A stretch of 64,000 nucleotides of DNA from Intrasporangium calvum (GCF_028446585.1 NZ_JAPFQL010000048.1:1-64000); one strand, 5' to 3'; positions 45,575 to 54,667 are shown, counted from the stretch's first letter. The notes: generated by a model from the sequence alone, not told the origin. Made by a program: numbers and translations.

Positions 45575-45611
45575 CCGGTGGTGCCTGCCCGGCCACGGCG
45601 GGCACCACCGG
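45575..45611 (+). terminator. hairpin between copper ATPase and csoR
   Basis: CCGGTGGTGCC (45575-45585) and GGCACCACCGG (45601-45611) form a perfect 11-bp stem with a GC-rich loop. It may cut read-through into csoR rather than stop it fully. Confidence 0.6.
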
Positions 45612-45635
45612 AAACCCGCCCGCACGGAAGTGATC

Positions 45636-45929
45636 ATGATGAGCCACGCCTCCGCAGGCTCGGGGACCGCAGACCTCCAGCCTCAGATCCTCAGCCGTCT
45701 CCACCGCATCGAGGGGCAGGTCCGCGGAATTGCCCGCATGGTCGAGCAGGACCGCTACTGCATCGACGTCCTGACCCAGGTGGCTGCTGCGACCCGCGCG
45801 CTGCAGGGCGTCGGACTGATCGTCCTGCAGGCGCACCTGCGGGACTGCCTCGACGAGGCGGACGAGTCGGATCGGGACGGCAAGGTCGCCGAGGCTTCGG
45901 AGGCCACCGCTCGTCTGGTGTTCAGTTGA
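45636..45929 (+). CDS. csoR: CsoR-family copper-sensing repressor
   Basis: 97 residues, all helical. ILSRLHRIEGQVRGIARMV is the DNA-binding first helix of the family. The Cu(I) ligands Cys42 (RYCIDVL), His67 and Cys71 (HLRDCLDEA) are all present. The ATG at 45636 is chosen; the next codon is also ATG. It follows the ATPase gene and its matching palindrome lies in the ATPase promoter. Confidence 0.93.
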   Translation: MMSHASAGSGTADLQPQILSRLHRIEGQVRGIARMVEQDRYCIDVLTQVAAATRALQGVGLIVLQAHLRDCLDEADESDRDGKVAEASEATARLVFS

Positions 45930-46020
45930 GTGAGGACGCGGGCGCTCGTCGTCGACACCCCGGGGAACGTGTTTCGTGATCACGAGTCGAGTAGTTGAAT
46001 CCGTCGCTATTCTCCCTCCC

Positions 46021-47496
46021 ATGACCTCGACAGCGGAGCTGACCGCTACGTGGGCGGAGGCCACCGACCTGGTCGTGCGCAGTGACGTCATGGCCGTGGT
46101 CGTGACGATCCTCCTGATCGCCACGTGGGCGGCAGCGGGGGCCATTCGGGTGCGGGCCGCGGTTCCCGGAGCACCCCCCAGGACGTGCTTGGCTGCTGCA
46201 CCGCGTCTGATGCTGGACCTGCCAGGCCGCCCTGGCCGGCAGACGGGCGGAGCGAACGCCACGGCGGGCCTGGGAGCAGCCGCCAGCTCCGTGTCCTTGC
46301 TCGTCCTCGGCTCGGGGGCCGCCGGGGCGCTGACCCTGCTTCTCACGAGAGGCCACGTCCCGCCCGGCTTCTCGGCCGTGGGTGCCGCCTCGGCGGTGGC
46401 CCTGCTCGCTGCCACAGTGTCCGGGGTGGTGGTGCGCCAGGCGCACCAGTCCAAGGAGGCAACCGGCCGCTGGCTGACCAGCCGCGGACCACACCTCGGG
46501 TTGGCCGCCCTGGTCGGGGAGCTCGCACTGGCAGGCTCCGTCGCGGCCGCGGCGCTCGCGCTCGGGCACACGGAGGGCGTTGAGATCAGCGGCCTCGAGG
46601 TCTTCGCGGCGGCAACCGTGGCGCGGCTGCTGACGCTGTTGCGCCATCCCGCCGGCGGCGCTGGTGTTGCCGATGCCGTCCTGGCCGGGCTGCTGCTCGG
46701 GATCGGCAGCTCTGCGGCGCTCGCCGTGGGCACGGTTGTCCTGTGGCGGGTGGGGATGCTGGCGGGCTGGGCTGCCTCGTCCCTCATGGCCAGACTCACC
46801 ACACCCCTTGAGAATGTTGTCGCTCAGACGCTGGAGCCAAGTGGCTCCGCGCTGGGCGAGCTCCTCCATCGATCCGCCTTCCAGATCGTTGCCGCGCTCC
46901 CCGATCCTCTGGCGCGCAGGACGCGACGGTTGGTGTTCCAGGCGATGTTCAGCGGCTCCGACGACCCCTGGCAGTACGACACCATGCCCTACGAGGTGCG
47001 CAAGCGGTCGTTCCTCGTCGCGAGCGTCCCCCCGGGCGCGAGGACGATTCTGGAGGTCGGCTGCGCCGAGGGGCACAACCTCCGGGCGTGGGGCGAGGCG
47101 CACCCCGGGGCGCGGGTGGTGGGTCTGGACATCAGCGCCCGCGCGGTCGCTACGGCCCGGCTGCGGGCCAGTCACCTCCCCAACGTCTCCGTCTTCGAGA
47201 GCGACCTCTCGGGGGCCGTGGCCACCCTCACGCGGGCGGGAGCGAGTGGGATCGACGTCGTCGTGCTCGCGGAGGTCCTCTACTATCTCGGCCGCCCACA
47301 CGACGTCCGCCGCCAGCTCGAACCGCTCGCCGGCGTGCTGGCCCCCGACTGCCTCGTGGTGCTGCTGCACCCGGCCGCCGACGCCAAGGCCCTGCACGCG
47401 GCCGCGTTTGCTGCGCTCGGCGCGCACGCCGAGACGAGCACGGTCATGCTGGACGACGCGCGTCCGGTCGTCCTCGAGACCGGACGCCGCACCTGA
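46021..47496 (+). CDS. membrane protein with C-terminal SAM-dependent methyltransferase domain
   Basis: 491 residues. The first 250 or so hold about six or seven membrane helices. The C-terminal 200 are a class I methyltransferase: DPWQYDTMPYEVRK, as in NodS-like enzymes, then motif I ILEVGCAEGHNLRAW and GLDISARAVATARL. The product acceptor is unknown; membrane anchoring suggests a lipid or cell-envelope substrate. A GTG at 45976 is an alternative start. Confidence 0.72.
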   Translation: MTSTAELTATWAEATDLVVRSDVMAVVVTILLIATWAAAGAIRVRAAVPGAPPRTCLAAAPRLMLDLPGRPGRQTGGANATAGLGAAASSVSLLVLGSGAAGALTLLLTRGHVPPGFSAVGAASAVALLAATVSGVVVRQAHQSKEATGRWLTSRGPHLGLAALVGELALAGSVAAAALALGHTEGVEISGLEVFAAATVARLLTLLRHPAGGAGVADAVLAGLLLGIGSSAALAVGTVVLWRVGMLAGWAASSLMARLTTPLENVVAQTLEPSGSALGELLHRSAFQIVAALPDPLARRTRRLVFQAMFSGSDDPWQYDTMPYEVRKRSFLVASVPPGARTILEVGCAEGHNLRAWGEAHPGARVVGLDISARAVATARLRASHLPNVSVFESDLSGAVATLTRAGASGIDVVVLAEVLYYLGRPHDVRRQLEPLAGVLAPDCLVVLLHPAADAKALHAAAFAALGAHAETSTVMLDDARPVVLETGRRT

Positions 47497-47529
47497 GTCG
47501 CCACGCTGACGCGACCCGGGGCGCCGGAG

Positions 47530-48402
47530 TCAGAAGCCGGCCCAGCCGGCCACCTGCTTGGCCAGGGCATCGTCCACGGCCAATGGCCGGGCGTCGAGCT
47601 TCGTGATGAGCACCGGTCCGCGCCCCGCCGAGACGAGCCACACCCCGTCTGCCGTGTAGAGGTCCTCGACCGGCACCAGCTCGTGGCGGGTGGGCCAGCC
47701 GTCGGCTCGGGCGGCCGCGAGCACCGCCTCCACCGTGACGGACTCGAGGATGCCCGTGTCCCCCGTCGGGGTCGTCAGCAGGGCACCGTCCCGGGCGACC
47801 AGCAGCCCTGAGGTCGGGCCGTCCAGGGCGAACCCGTCGGTGGTCGTGAAGATGACGTCGTCGGCGCCCCGACGCGCCGCCTCCCGCCGGGCGGCGACAT
47901 TGACGACGTAGGACACCGTCTTGACCCCGCCGAGCAGCCAGGGTGCATCGCGGAAGGCATCCGAGGGGTGCCCCCGGGTGAGCGTCACCGCAGTGATCGT
48001 CCGGGGCGGCCCCACCTCACCGACGCAGAGATCGCGCAGGTGCTCGATGCTCAGGAAGGCGGTCGGACCGGACGACCGCCATTCGCGCCCGCGGGTCAGC
48101 ACCAGCTTGAGGATCGCCTCCCCCGGCGTCGACCACGCGGCGAGCGCGGCCGCGACGAGGTCATGCCAGGCCTCCACTCCGGGGTCGTCGATCTCCAGCG
48201 CCCGGGCGGACCGGGCCAGTCGGCCGAGATGGTCGTCGAGGTCGACGACGGATGCCGTCCCGGCCTCGTCCGTCAGCACTCGGGCCGAGTCGAAGCAGCC
48301 GTCGCCGCGGGTGAGGCCGAGGTCGTCGGCGGTGACGACCGGCTGATCAGGATCCACGACCCCCTGGCCGAGCACGGCGACGACATGGGGCACCTCAGTC
48401 AT
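47530..48402 (-). CDS. pabC: aminodeoxychorismate lyase (class IV aminotransferase fold)
   Basis: 290 residues, fold-type IV PLP enzyme. The PLP Lys is in GVKTVSYVVNVAARREA, after LTRGDGCFDSARV near the N-terminus. It would release pyruvate from aminodeoxychorismate to give p-aminobenzoate for folate. The position usually written E-G-x-T-S reads LDGPTSG here, an Asp in place of Glu. Class IV members also include branched-chain and D-amino-acid transaminases, which cannot be fully excluded. Confidence 0.78.
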   Translation of the reverse strand: MTEVPHVVAVLGQGVVDPDQPVVTADDLGLTRGDGCFDSARVLTDEAGTASVVDLDDHLGRLARSARALEIDDPGVEAWHDLVAAALAAWSTPGEAILKLVLTRGREWRSSGPTAFLSIEHLRDLCVGEVGPPRTITAVTLTRGHPSDAFRDAPWLLGGVKTVSYVVNVAARREAARRGADDVIFTTTDGFALDGPTSGLLVARDGALLTTPTGDTGILESVTVEAVLAAARADGWPTRHELVPVEDLYTADGVWLVSAGRGPVLITKLDARPLAVDDALAKQVAGWAGF

Positions 48403-48514
48403 GGCCCCACCCTTCCACGTCCGAGCGGGCGGTCGTGGCTCGCCCCATCACGGGCCGGGTATCGGCGCACCGTCCCGCCGAGAGGGCGATGCGCGTGGAG
48501 GTCCTGGCGCCCGC

Positions 48515-48874
48515 TCAGAAGGTGAGGACCTGGTCGGCCTCGACGGTCCAGGCTGCGAGCTCGTCCATCGTCGAGCGGCGCGCCTCGTCGATGAGGTGGT
48601 CCTCGGTGAGGCCCCGGGCGTCGAGGCAGGTGCCGCAACACGCGATGTCCCCGCCGTGTCGCGCGAAGCCCCGCAGCATCCGGTCGAGCGAGTAGTACCC
48701 GTCCGGTGTCTTCTGCCCGGCCACGGCGCAGGTGACGGCGTCGCCCATCAGGAAGACCCGCGGGGCACAGTCCTCGCGTCGGCTGAGGGCCCCGGCCAGA
48801 CGGACCGCGTTGAAGGTCTCGTCGGCTCCGTAGGCGGGTCCGTTGATGATGATCAGGATGTTCTTGGTGGACAT
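48515..48874 (-). CDS. DsrE-family protein
   Basis: 119 residues of the small DsrE/DsrF-like alpha/beta fold: KNILIIINGPAYGADETFNA, VFLMGDAVTCAVAG, ACCGTCLDARG. The paired cysteines in IACCGTC are the likely sulfur-relay residues. GGAGG precedes the ATG at 48874. Its partner is unknown; it sits 23 bases after the deacetylase gene on the same strand. Confidence 0.82.
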   Translation of the reverse strand: MSTKNILIIINGPAYGADETFNAVRLAGALSRREDCAPRVFLMGDAVTCAVAGQKTPDGYYSLDRMLRGFARHGGDIACCGTCLDARGLTEDHLIDEARRSTMDELAAWTVEADQVLTF

Positions 48875-48897
48875 GCGGCCTCCATGGTTGGCAGGGT

Positions 48898-49578
48898 TCA
48901 GGCCTCGCCGGGCCCCCGCAGCCGGCGCAGGTGCTCTCGGTCCCCGAGCAGTTCGATGCGGCGCCACATGACGCTGCCGGGCACGGCCTGGCTCGGGTGG
49001 CAGGCGACGGCCTCGAGCTGGCGGGACCGCTCGACGGGGACGACGAGGTCGATCTCGTCATCGGCGTAGCCGTCGAACGGCGCACCGTGCTCGTCCCGCA
49101 ACCGCTGGGCGACCGCCTCCGGCACCGTCCAGCCCAGCACGGGCAGGTCCAGCTCCTCCGCCGCCAGCAGGGCCGCGGCAGTGGCCTGTGCGTGGTCCGG
49201 GTGACCGGTGACGCCGTTGACGTCGAAGCCGATGAGCCCGTCCGCTGCGACCCGCCGGGCGGTGTCGATGACCTGCGCGGCGAGCGCGCTGACGGCCACG
49301 CCGGAGAGCCGGCCGTCCGGATGGGTGAGCAGCTCGACGTCGTCGACACCGAGGACGTCCGCCGCGGCGGCCAGCTCGACCCCCCGCAGCTCGAGCAGGT
49401 CGCCAGCGACGCCGTGGAGGGTGGAGGCCTCCCCCCGCGTCAGGCACAGCACCGAGACCCGTGCGCCCGCGTCGGCGAATGCGGCGAGGACCGCACCGAG
49501 CGCGAACGACTCATCGTCAGGGTGCGCCACCACGGCGAGCACCGAGCGCCATCGCGGCAGGCCACTCACCTTCGTCAC
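48898..49578 (-). CDS. PIG-L/LmbE-family zinc deacetylase
   Basis: 226 residues. Zinc-site motif AHPDDE near residue 18 and the second motif GHPDHAQ. The family includes MshB and Mca, which act on mycothiol precursors and conjugates, and unrelated sugar deacetylases. No neighbour settles which. Starts with GTG at 49578. A strong inverted repeat sits 15 bases upstream. Confidence 0.82.
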   Translation of the reverse strand: MTKVSGLPRWRSVLAVVAHPDDESFALGAVLAAFADAGARVSVLCLTRGEASTLHGVAGDLLELRGVELAAAADVLGVDDVELLTHPDGRLSGVAVSALAAQVIDTARRVAADGLIGFDVNGVTGHPDHAQATAAALLAAEELDLPVLGWTVPEAVAQRLRDEHGAPFDGYADDEIDLVVPVERSRQLEAVACHPSQAVPGSVMWRRIELLGDREHLRRLRGPGEA

Positions 49579-49592
49579 ACGGCGAGACTACG

Positions 49593-49616
49593 ACATTCCA
49601 TGGATGGATGGAATGT
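49593..49616. promoter_or_regulatory. palindromic operator upstream of the PIG-L gene
   Basis: Perfect 9-base arms ACATTCCAT and ATGGAATGT with a six-base spacer. Too AT-rich for a terminator in this genome; probably a repressor site. Confidence 0.55.
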
Positions 49617-49657
49617 GACGTCCCTCGCAGCGCTGGGACACCGCTTGGCACCCGACC

Positions 49658-49695
49658 GAGCCCAGCGGCATACGACTGCCGTATGCCGCTGAGCC
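49658..49695. repeat. paired REP-like elements forming a hairpin
   Basis: GAGCCCAGCGGCATACG (49658-49674) and CGTATGCCGCTGAGCC (49680-49695), inverted with a five-base loop, between divergent genes. Confidence 0.8.
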
Positions 49696-49814
49696 GGCTC
49701 CCGAGGAGACGTGTCCTCGGGTGGGGGGTGGACAGTCGGGGTGCAACGTCGTTGCAACGTTGGCCGCCCTAGCGTGACCGCACCCACCACGACAACGACG
49801 TCCAAGGAAGCACC

Positions 49815-50834
49815 ATGGGAACGATGCAAGCAGCAGTGGTCCGCGCGTTCGGCGAGGACCTGTCCATCGACACCGTCACGATCCCCACGCCCGGCCCAGG
49901 GCAGGCCCTCGTCAAGCTCGTCACGAGCGGCGTCTGCCACACGGACCTCCATGCGGCAGAAGGCGACTGGCCAGTCAAGCCCGCCCCGCCCTTCATCCCC
50001 GGCCACGAGGGCGTCGGCGAGGTCGTAGCCCTCGGTGACGGCGTCACCAACCTCAGCATCGGGCAGCTTGTCGGCAACGCCTGGCTCTTCACCGCGTGCG
50101 GCGAGTGCGAGTACTGCAACACCGGCTGGGAGACGCTCTGCGAGAGCCAGCAGAACGGCGGCTACAGCGTCGACGGCTCGTTCGGGCAGTACATGCTCGT
50201 CGACGCCCGCTACGCGGCGATCATCCCCGAGGGCTCCGACCCCGTCGAGGTCGCGCCGATCCTCTGCGCCGGCGTGACGGTCTACAAGGGCCTCAAGATG
50301 ACCGAGACGAAGCCCGGGCAGTGGGTCGTCATCTCCGGCATCGGCGGCCTCGGCCACGTCGCCGTGCAGTACGCGCGGGCCATGGGGATGCGCGTCGCCG
50401 CCGTCGACATCGCCGACGACAAGCTGGCCCTCGCCAAGCAGCACGGCGCCGAGGTGACCGTCAACGCGCTCCACGGCGACCCGGCCGAGGCGATCGTCGC
50501 CCAGACCGGCGGCGCCCACGGCGTGCTCGTGACCGCGGTCCACCCGTCGGCGTTCGGCCAGGCCATCGGCATGACCCGGCGCGGCGGCACCATCGTCTTC
50601 AACGGGCTGCCGGCGGGCGACTTCCCGGCCCCGATCTTCGACATCGTCCTCAAGGGCCTCACGGTGCGGGGCTCGATCGTCGGCACCCGCCAGGACATGG
50701 CGGAGGCGCTCGACTTCTACGCCCGCGGCCTGATCCACCCCACCGTGGCGACGCGCGAGCTCGGCGACATCAACGCCGTGTTCGACGAGATGAAGCACGG
50801 CAAGATCGACGGACGGGTCGTCATCCAGTACTGA
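49815..50834 (+). CDS. adhP: zinc-dependent alcohol dehydrogenase (AdhP-like)
   Basis: 339 residues, MDR family. Catalytic zinc ligands are in SGVCHTDLHA and PGHEGVGEVV; the structural-zinc Cys set is CGECEYCNTGWETLC. The NAD-binding fold is GIGGLGHVAVQYAR. It oxidises primary alcohols or reduces aldehydes. AAGGA lies upstream of the ATG. Confidence 0.9.
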   Translation: MGTMQAAVVRAFGEDLSIDTVTIPTPGPGQALVKLVTSGVCHTDLHAAEGDWPVKPAPPFIPGHEGVGEVVALGDGVTNLSIGQLVGNAWLFTACGECEYCNTGWETLCESQQNGGYSVDGSFGQYMLVDARYAAIIPEGSDPVEVAPILCAGVTVYKGLKMTETKPGQWVVISGIGGLGHVAVQYARAMGMRVAAVDIADDKLALAKQHGAEVTVNALHGDPAEAIVAQTGGAHGVLVTAVHPSAFGQAIGMTRRGGTIVFNGLPAGDFPAPIFDIVLKGLTVRGSIVGTRQDMAEALDFYARGLIHPTVATRELGDINAVFDEMKHGKIDGRVVIQY

Positions 50835-50852
50835 CGGACTGGCACGGCCCTT

Positions 50853-50881
50853 GGCCGGCCCGGTGGAGAGCCGGGCCGGCC
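50853..50881 (+). terminator. terminator of adhP
   Basis: GGCCGGCCCGG and CCGGGCCGGCC, a perfect 11-bp stem with a seven-base loop, 19 bases after the stop. No T-run, as is common in actinomycetes. Confidence 0.7.
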
Positions 50882-50946
50882 TGTCGGTCCCCGCGGTTAG
50901 TGTGGATGGTGCGCCGTTGAACACCGCCATCTACAGGGGGAAGCCG

Positions 50947-51567
50947 ATGTCCATCCGCACACGAGTCACCAGCCTGTTCGCCGTCCTGACGGCCCTGCTT
51001 CTCCTCGGCAGCGCAGCCGCCGCAGCCGCGCCGGGCGCGACGGCCAGCCCGTCCGACCCGTCCGGCCCGCAGGCCGAGATCGACGCCTACCTGGCCGAGC
51101 ACCCCGGCGGGGTGCAGGTCAGCGACAACGCCGTGGCCTACCGCGACGGTGACGTCGTCGTGGTCTTCCCGGATCCTGGCGAGGACCGCGCGCCGAACGG
51201 GCTCGGCGCCAACATCCGCACGAGCTCGCTGGCCACCGGGCTGGCCGAGGATCTCCAGGCCGCGGCCTCGTCGATCGCGGGGTGCCCCTACGACGCCTCC
51301 GACCGGTGGTACTGCTTCTACACCGACTCCGGCTTCGGCGGACGCCGGCTCCAGTTCCTCAACACGTGTGCCGACAACGCGGCTGACTGGGGTTTCAACA
51401 ACTCGACGTCGTCGTGGGTCAACACCAACCCGGACAGCCGGATTGTCGCCTGGGACTACCGCGGCGGCACGGCGCTGTGGGTCGAGGACTACGGCATCTC
51501 CTCCGACAACTGGGTCGGCACGAGCGACAACGACCGGATGTCGTACTGGACCCGGACCAACTGCTAG
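50947..51567 (+). CDS. secreted peptidase inhibitor I36/crystallin-like protein
   Basis: 206 residues. A Sec signal peptide (TSLFAVLTALLLLGSAAAAAA), a spacer of about 80 residues, and a Cys-containing domain: CPYDASDRWYCFYTDSGFGG, then FLNTCADNAADWGFNNSTSS. This is the beta-gamma-crystallin-like fold of family I36 inhibitors known from Streptomyces. AGGGGGAAG precedes the ATG. Inhibition is inferred; it could be a structural secreted protein. Confidence 0.75.
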   Translation: MSIRTRVTSLFAVLTALLLLGSAAAAAAPGATASPSDPSGPQAEIDAYLAEHPGGVQVSDNAVAYRDGDVVVVFPDPGEDRAPNGLGANIRTSSLATGLAEDLQAAASSIAGCPYDASDRWYCFYTDSGFGGRRLQFLNTCADNAADWGFNNSTSSWVNTNPDSRIVAWDYRGGTALWVEDYGISSDNWVGTSDNDRMSYWTRTNC

Positions 51568-51570
51568 CAG

Positions 51571-52560
51571 TCAGCGAAACACGACGTAGGAGATGACGGC
51601 CGGCACCTCCACGGCGAGGCGGCCGGCCCGCTCCGTGAGGACCTGCTCGGAGGCGAGCAGCCGGCCCGTCTGCGGGTCCACGATGAGGACATAGCGGGTC
51701 GGCAGGCCGGTCAGGTCGGAGTCGACGGCGAAGCCACGTCCGGACCGTCCGAGGCGGTCCGTCAGCGGACCCAACTGCCGGACGTCGCCGGCTTCGGCGA
51801 GCAGCCGCAGGGCTGCGGCGCGCGACCGCGGCCCTGGGGTCTGCTCCCTGGCGAGGTCCGTCAACGCGACGACGAGCTCGGCCGTGCCGAGGTCGTCGAT
51901 GGGGTGGGCTGCGGCCAGCTGCTCGCGCAGGCCGGCCGGGTCGCCAGCCAGCCGCTCCGGGAAGATCCGCGGGGCCTGGGATCGCGGGTAGGTCTCGTCC
52001 GACTCGATCTCTCCGGGCCGCGGTATCTCCGCTGCGTTGACGTCACCAGCCACCGGCCGCCCGTACGCCGCGACACGGCGCCAGGCCCCGTCGGCCGCGA
52101 CATCGAGAGACACCTCGAGGGGCACCACGGCGGACCGCACGGGCTCGCCGCCGTGGACCCGCGTCGTGAGGTCCCAGGTGGCAAAGCGGCTCCCGAGCCG
52201 CCCCCGGGCGGACGAACGCTCCGCGGCCACGGCGAGCCGGTTGAGCTCAGCCGCGGCCGGTGCCCCTGCGACGCCCGTTGCGAGCTCTCCCGTGAGCAGC
52301 GGGGGCGTGGCCGCGAAAGCCGGGGCTGCCGTGCGCCAGGGCAGCAGCGGCAGGCCCACGACCAGGGCGACGGCGATCACGCTGGCGATCCCGATGACGG
52401 CCAGTCGCCGACCGTGGGCGTGGTGGGGACGGCGAGCGGGTGCGACCGTCTCCCTGGGGAGCGTCAGGATCCTCTCGAGGTCCGCGGCTGCCCTCTCGGC
52501 ATCCAGCCCCGCGAGCGGCTCCTTGACGGGGTTGAGCTCCTTCAGTGCCTGCTCGATCAC
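51571..52560 (-). CDS. CU044_5270-type membrane protein paired with an ECF sigma factor
   Basis: 329 residues. A cytoplasmic N-terminus of about 50 (ELNPVKEPLAGLD), one membrane helix (LAVIGIASVIAVALVVGLPLL) and an external domain ending GLPTRYVLIVDPQTGRLLASEQ. The start overlaps the end of the sigma gene by four bases, as expected for a sigma/anti-sigma-like pair. No zinc site is visible, so regulation by this protein is inferred from coupling. Confidence 0.75.
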   Translation of the reverse strand: MIEQALKELNPVKEPLAGLDAERAAADLERILTLPRETVAPARRPHHAHGRRLAVIGIASVIAVALVVGLPLLPWRTAAPAFAATPPLLTGELATGVAGAPAAAELNRLAVAAERSSARGRLGSRFATWDLTTRVHGGEPVRSAVVPLEVSLDVAADGAWRRVAAYGRPVAGDVNAAEIPRPGEIESDETYPRSQAPRIFPERLAGDPAGLREQLAAAHPIDDLGTAELVVALTDLAREQTPGPRSRAAALRLLAEAGDVRQLGPLTDRLGRSGRGFAVDSDLTGLPTRYVLIVDPQTGRLLASEQVLTERAGRLAVEVPAVISYVVFR

Positions 52561-53192
52561 GATCGACCACCCCTTTCCCGCCGGACCGGGAGGGACGCCC
52601 CCCGATCCGCTGCCGACCTACCCCTGCTCGAGGTCGTGCCCGACGACCTCGAGGTACTGGTCGAACCCCTGCGTGTGGCGCCGGCGTGGTCCACAGCTCG
52701 CCGGAGGCGCTGGCGCGCCCGGTGTAGCCGCACCCCAGCAGCGGCCACACTGCACTCCAGCGCTTCGGCGAGCTGTGCGAGAGGCAAGCCCTCCCACGCC
52801 ATCAGGAGAAGGAGCTCCCGGTCGGAGTCGCTGAGCGTTGCCAGCGCCTCCGCCACCCGTTCGAGCTCGCTTCGGTCGACGGCCCGCGCGGAAGGGTCTG
52901 CCTCCCGTGCTGCCAACGCCTCCTCGACGAGATCGAGCGGGTCCGGGACGGTGGCCCGGTTCGTCGCCATGACGACGTTCCGGGCCACCCCGAAGAGCCA
53001 TCCCCCGATGGGACTCGGTATGTCATCGAGGCGCCGCCAGGCGACCGTGAAGACCTCAGCCGTCACGTCGTCTGTCAGACCCCGATCCCGTAGGCGACGA
53101 GCGACGTACGCGTGGATCGGTGCGTAGTTGCTCTGGTAGATCAGCGCGAACCGTTGCTGGTCCGACGCGTCACCACCCGTCGCCATGCCCAT
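52557..53192 (-). CDS. ECF-type RNA polymerase sigma factor
   Basis: 211 residues. Region 2 reads YAPIHAYVARRL, DDVTAEVFTVAWRRLDD, GWLFGVARNVV; region 4 reads LATLSDSDRELLLLMAWEGL and LAEALECSVAAAGVRLHRARQRL. The last 40 residues are basic and low in complexity. Coupled to the membrane protein gene. Confidence 0.88.
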   Translation of the reverse strand: MGMATGGDASDQQRFALIYQSNYAPIHAYVARRLRDRGLTDDVTAEVFTVAWRRLDDIPSPIGGWLFGVARNVVMATNRATVPDPLDLVEEALAAREADPSARAVDRSELERVAEALATLSDSDRELLLLMAWEGLPLAQLAEALECSVAAAGVRLHRARQRLRRAVDHAGATRRGSTSTSRSSGTTSSRGRSAADRGASLPVRRERGGRS

Positions 53193-53267
53193 CTGTGTCC
53201 GTCCGCGAGAAGTCTTTACACCTTTTGCGAAAAAAGATTCTCGCGCACCGCCCGACCCGCCTCAGAC

Positions 53268-53339
53268 GCAACACACCCGCTCACCACGTGCGGGTGCCGT
53301 CTGGAGACGGCAGGTGCACGCGGTGAGCGGGTGTGTTGC
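53268..53339. terminator. 72-base hairpin downstream of csbD
   Basis: 18-base perfect arms (GCAACACACCCGCTCACC, 53268-53285, and its complement at 53322-53339), further pairing CGTGC with GCACG, and an inner stem TGCCGTC/GACGGCA. Nearly the whole segment is base-paired, far more than a terminator needs. Confidence 0.65.
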
Positions 53340-53393
53340 AGAGGTGGTGGGCCAGGCCCCCTCCACGAAGCCCGGCCCACCAGTCGGTGGAGC

Positions 53394-53588
53394 TCAGCCG
53401 CGGAAGGCGTCCTTGACGTCCTCGCCCGCGTCCTTGAGCTGCTCGCCGCGCTGCTTGAGGTCGGCCTCGGCCTGGTCCCGCTGGCCCTCGGCCTCGAGGC
53501 GCTCGTTGTCGGTCAGGTCGCCGACGGCCTCCTTGGCCTTGCCGCCGAGGTCCTCGGCCATGTTCCTCGCCTTGTCAGTCGCACCCAT
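53394..53588 (-). CDS. CsbD-family stress protein
   Basis: 64 residues, charged and helical: DKARNMAEDLGGKAKEAVGD, then LEAEGQRDQAEADLKQRGEQ, the family signature. Function unknown; usually induced by general stress. GGAAGGAACGG lies before the ATG at 53588. Confidence 0.88.
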   Translation of the reverse strand: MGATDKARNMAEDLGGKAKEAVGDLTDNERLEAEGQRDQAEADLKQRGEQLKDAGEDVKDAFRG

Positions 53589-53701
53589 GATCCGTTCCTT
53601 CCGTTGCGGTGGCTGGGTTGCAGACCTCCTACCCACTTGGGCGTGACCCCACACCGTGACACGGGCGGACCACTGTCAGCCTGGTTTGGCAGACTGGTCA
53701 G

Positions 53702-54667
53702 GTGCCCCTCGAGACCCGCGACCTGAGCCGCTTCGCGTGGTTGTCCATTGCAGCCGCGATCGCCACCATCACGCTCAAGACGATCGCCTGGCAGATCACC
53801 GGCTCGGTCGGTCTGCTCTCCGACGCGGCGGAGTCGGTCGTCAACCTCGTGGCGGCCGTGGCCGTCCTCATCGCCCTGCGGGTGGCGGCGATGCCGGCGG
53901 ACAAGAACCACCACTTCGGGCACACCAAGGCCGAGTACTTCTCGGCGGCGCTCGAGGGGCTGATGATCTTCGTCGCCGCCCTCGTCATCCTCGTCACGTC
54001 AGTGGAGCGGTTCATCAACCCCCGCCCCATCGAGAACGTCGGGGTCGGCCTCGCGGTCTCCGTCGTCGCCTCGGTCGTCAACGGCGTGGTGGCGCTGATC
54101 CTCGTGCGGGCCGGTCGGCGCTACCGCTCGCTCACGCTGACCGCGGACGGCAAGCACCTCTTCACCGATGTCTGGACGTCGGCCGGCGTCATTGTCGGCG
54201 TCATCATCGTCGCGCTGACCGGGATCGACCGACTCGACCCCGTCGTCGCCTTCCTCGTCGGGCTCAACATCATCTGGACCGGCTGGAAGCTGATCCGTGA
54301 GTCGACCGAGGGCCTGATGGACGTGGCCCTGAGCAAGGAGGACAACCGGACGATCGCCGACATCCTTGCCGGGTTCGTCACCAAGGACGTCCACTTCCAC
54401 GCCCTGCGCACCCGGGTCTCGGGGCACCACCGGTTCGCCGAGGTGCACGTCCTCGTCCCGGGCGAGTGGTCGGTGCAGCGGGGCCACGACCTCGTCGAGG
54501 AGGTCGAGGCTGCGCTGCAGGAGCAGTTCACGGACCTGGCCATCACCTGCCACCTCGAGCCGTCCGAGGATCCTCGGGCCTACGGCGACTACACAGCGGA
54601 GTTCCCCGTGCCGACCCACGACGACCTGCTCCGCCGGGAGCACCCGACGTCGCCCTCGGGGGCATGA
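53702..54667 (+). CDS. cation diffusion facilitator (CDF) transporter
   Basis: 321 residues, six membrane helices. Metal ligands are in GLLSDAAESVVNL and DGKHLFTDVWTS, plus the His pair in DKNHHFGHTKAEYFSA. A C-terminal cytoplasmic ferredoxin-like domain has HFHALRTRVSGHHRFAEVHV. It exports Zn, Fe or Mn in exchange for protons; the metal cannot be fixed. GTG start at 53702; the stop overlaps the ogt start. Confidence 0.88.
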   Translation: MPLETRDLSRFAWLSIAAAIATITLKTIAWQITGSVGLLSDAAESVVNLVAAVAVLIALRVAAMPADKNHHFGHTKAEYFSAALEGLMIFVAALVILVTSVERFINPRPIENVGVGLAVSVVASVVNGVVALILVRAGRRYRSLTLTADGKHLFTDVWTSAGVIVGVIIVALTGIDRLDPVVAFLVGLNIIWTGWKLIRESTEGLMDVALSKEDNRTIADILAGFVTKDVHFHALRTRVSGHHRFAEVHVLVPGEWSVQRGHDLVEEVEAALQEQFTDLAITCHLEPSEDPRAYGDYTAEFPVPTHDDLLRREHPTSPSGA

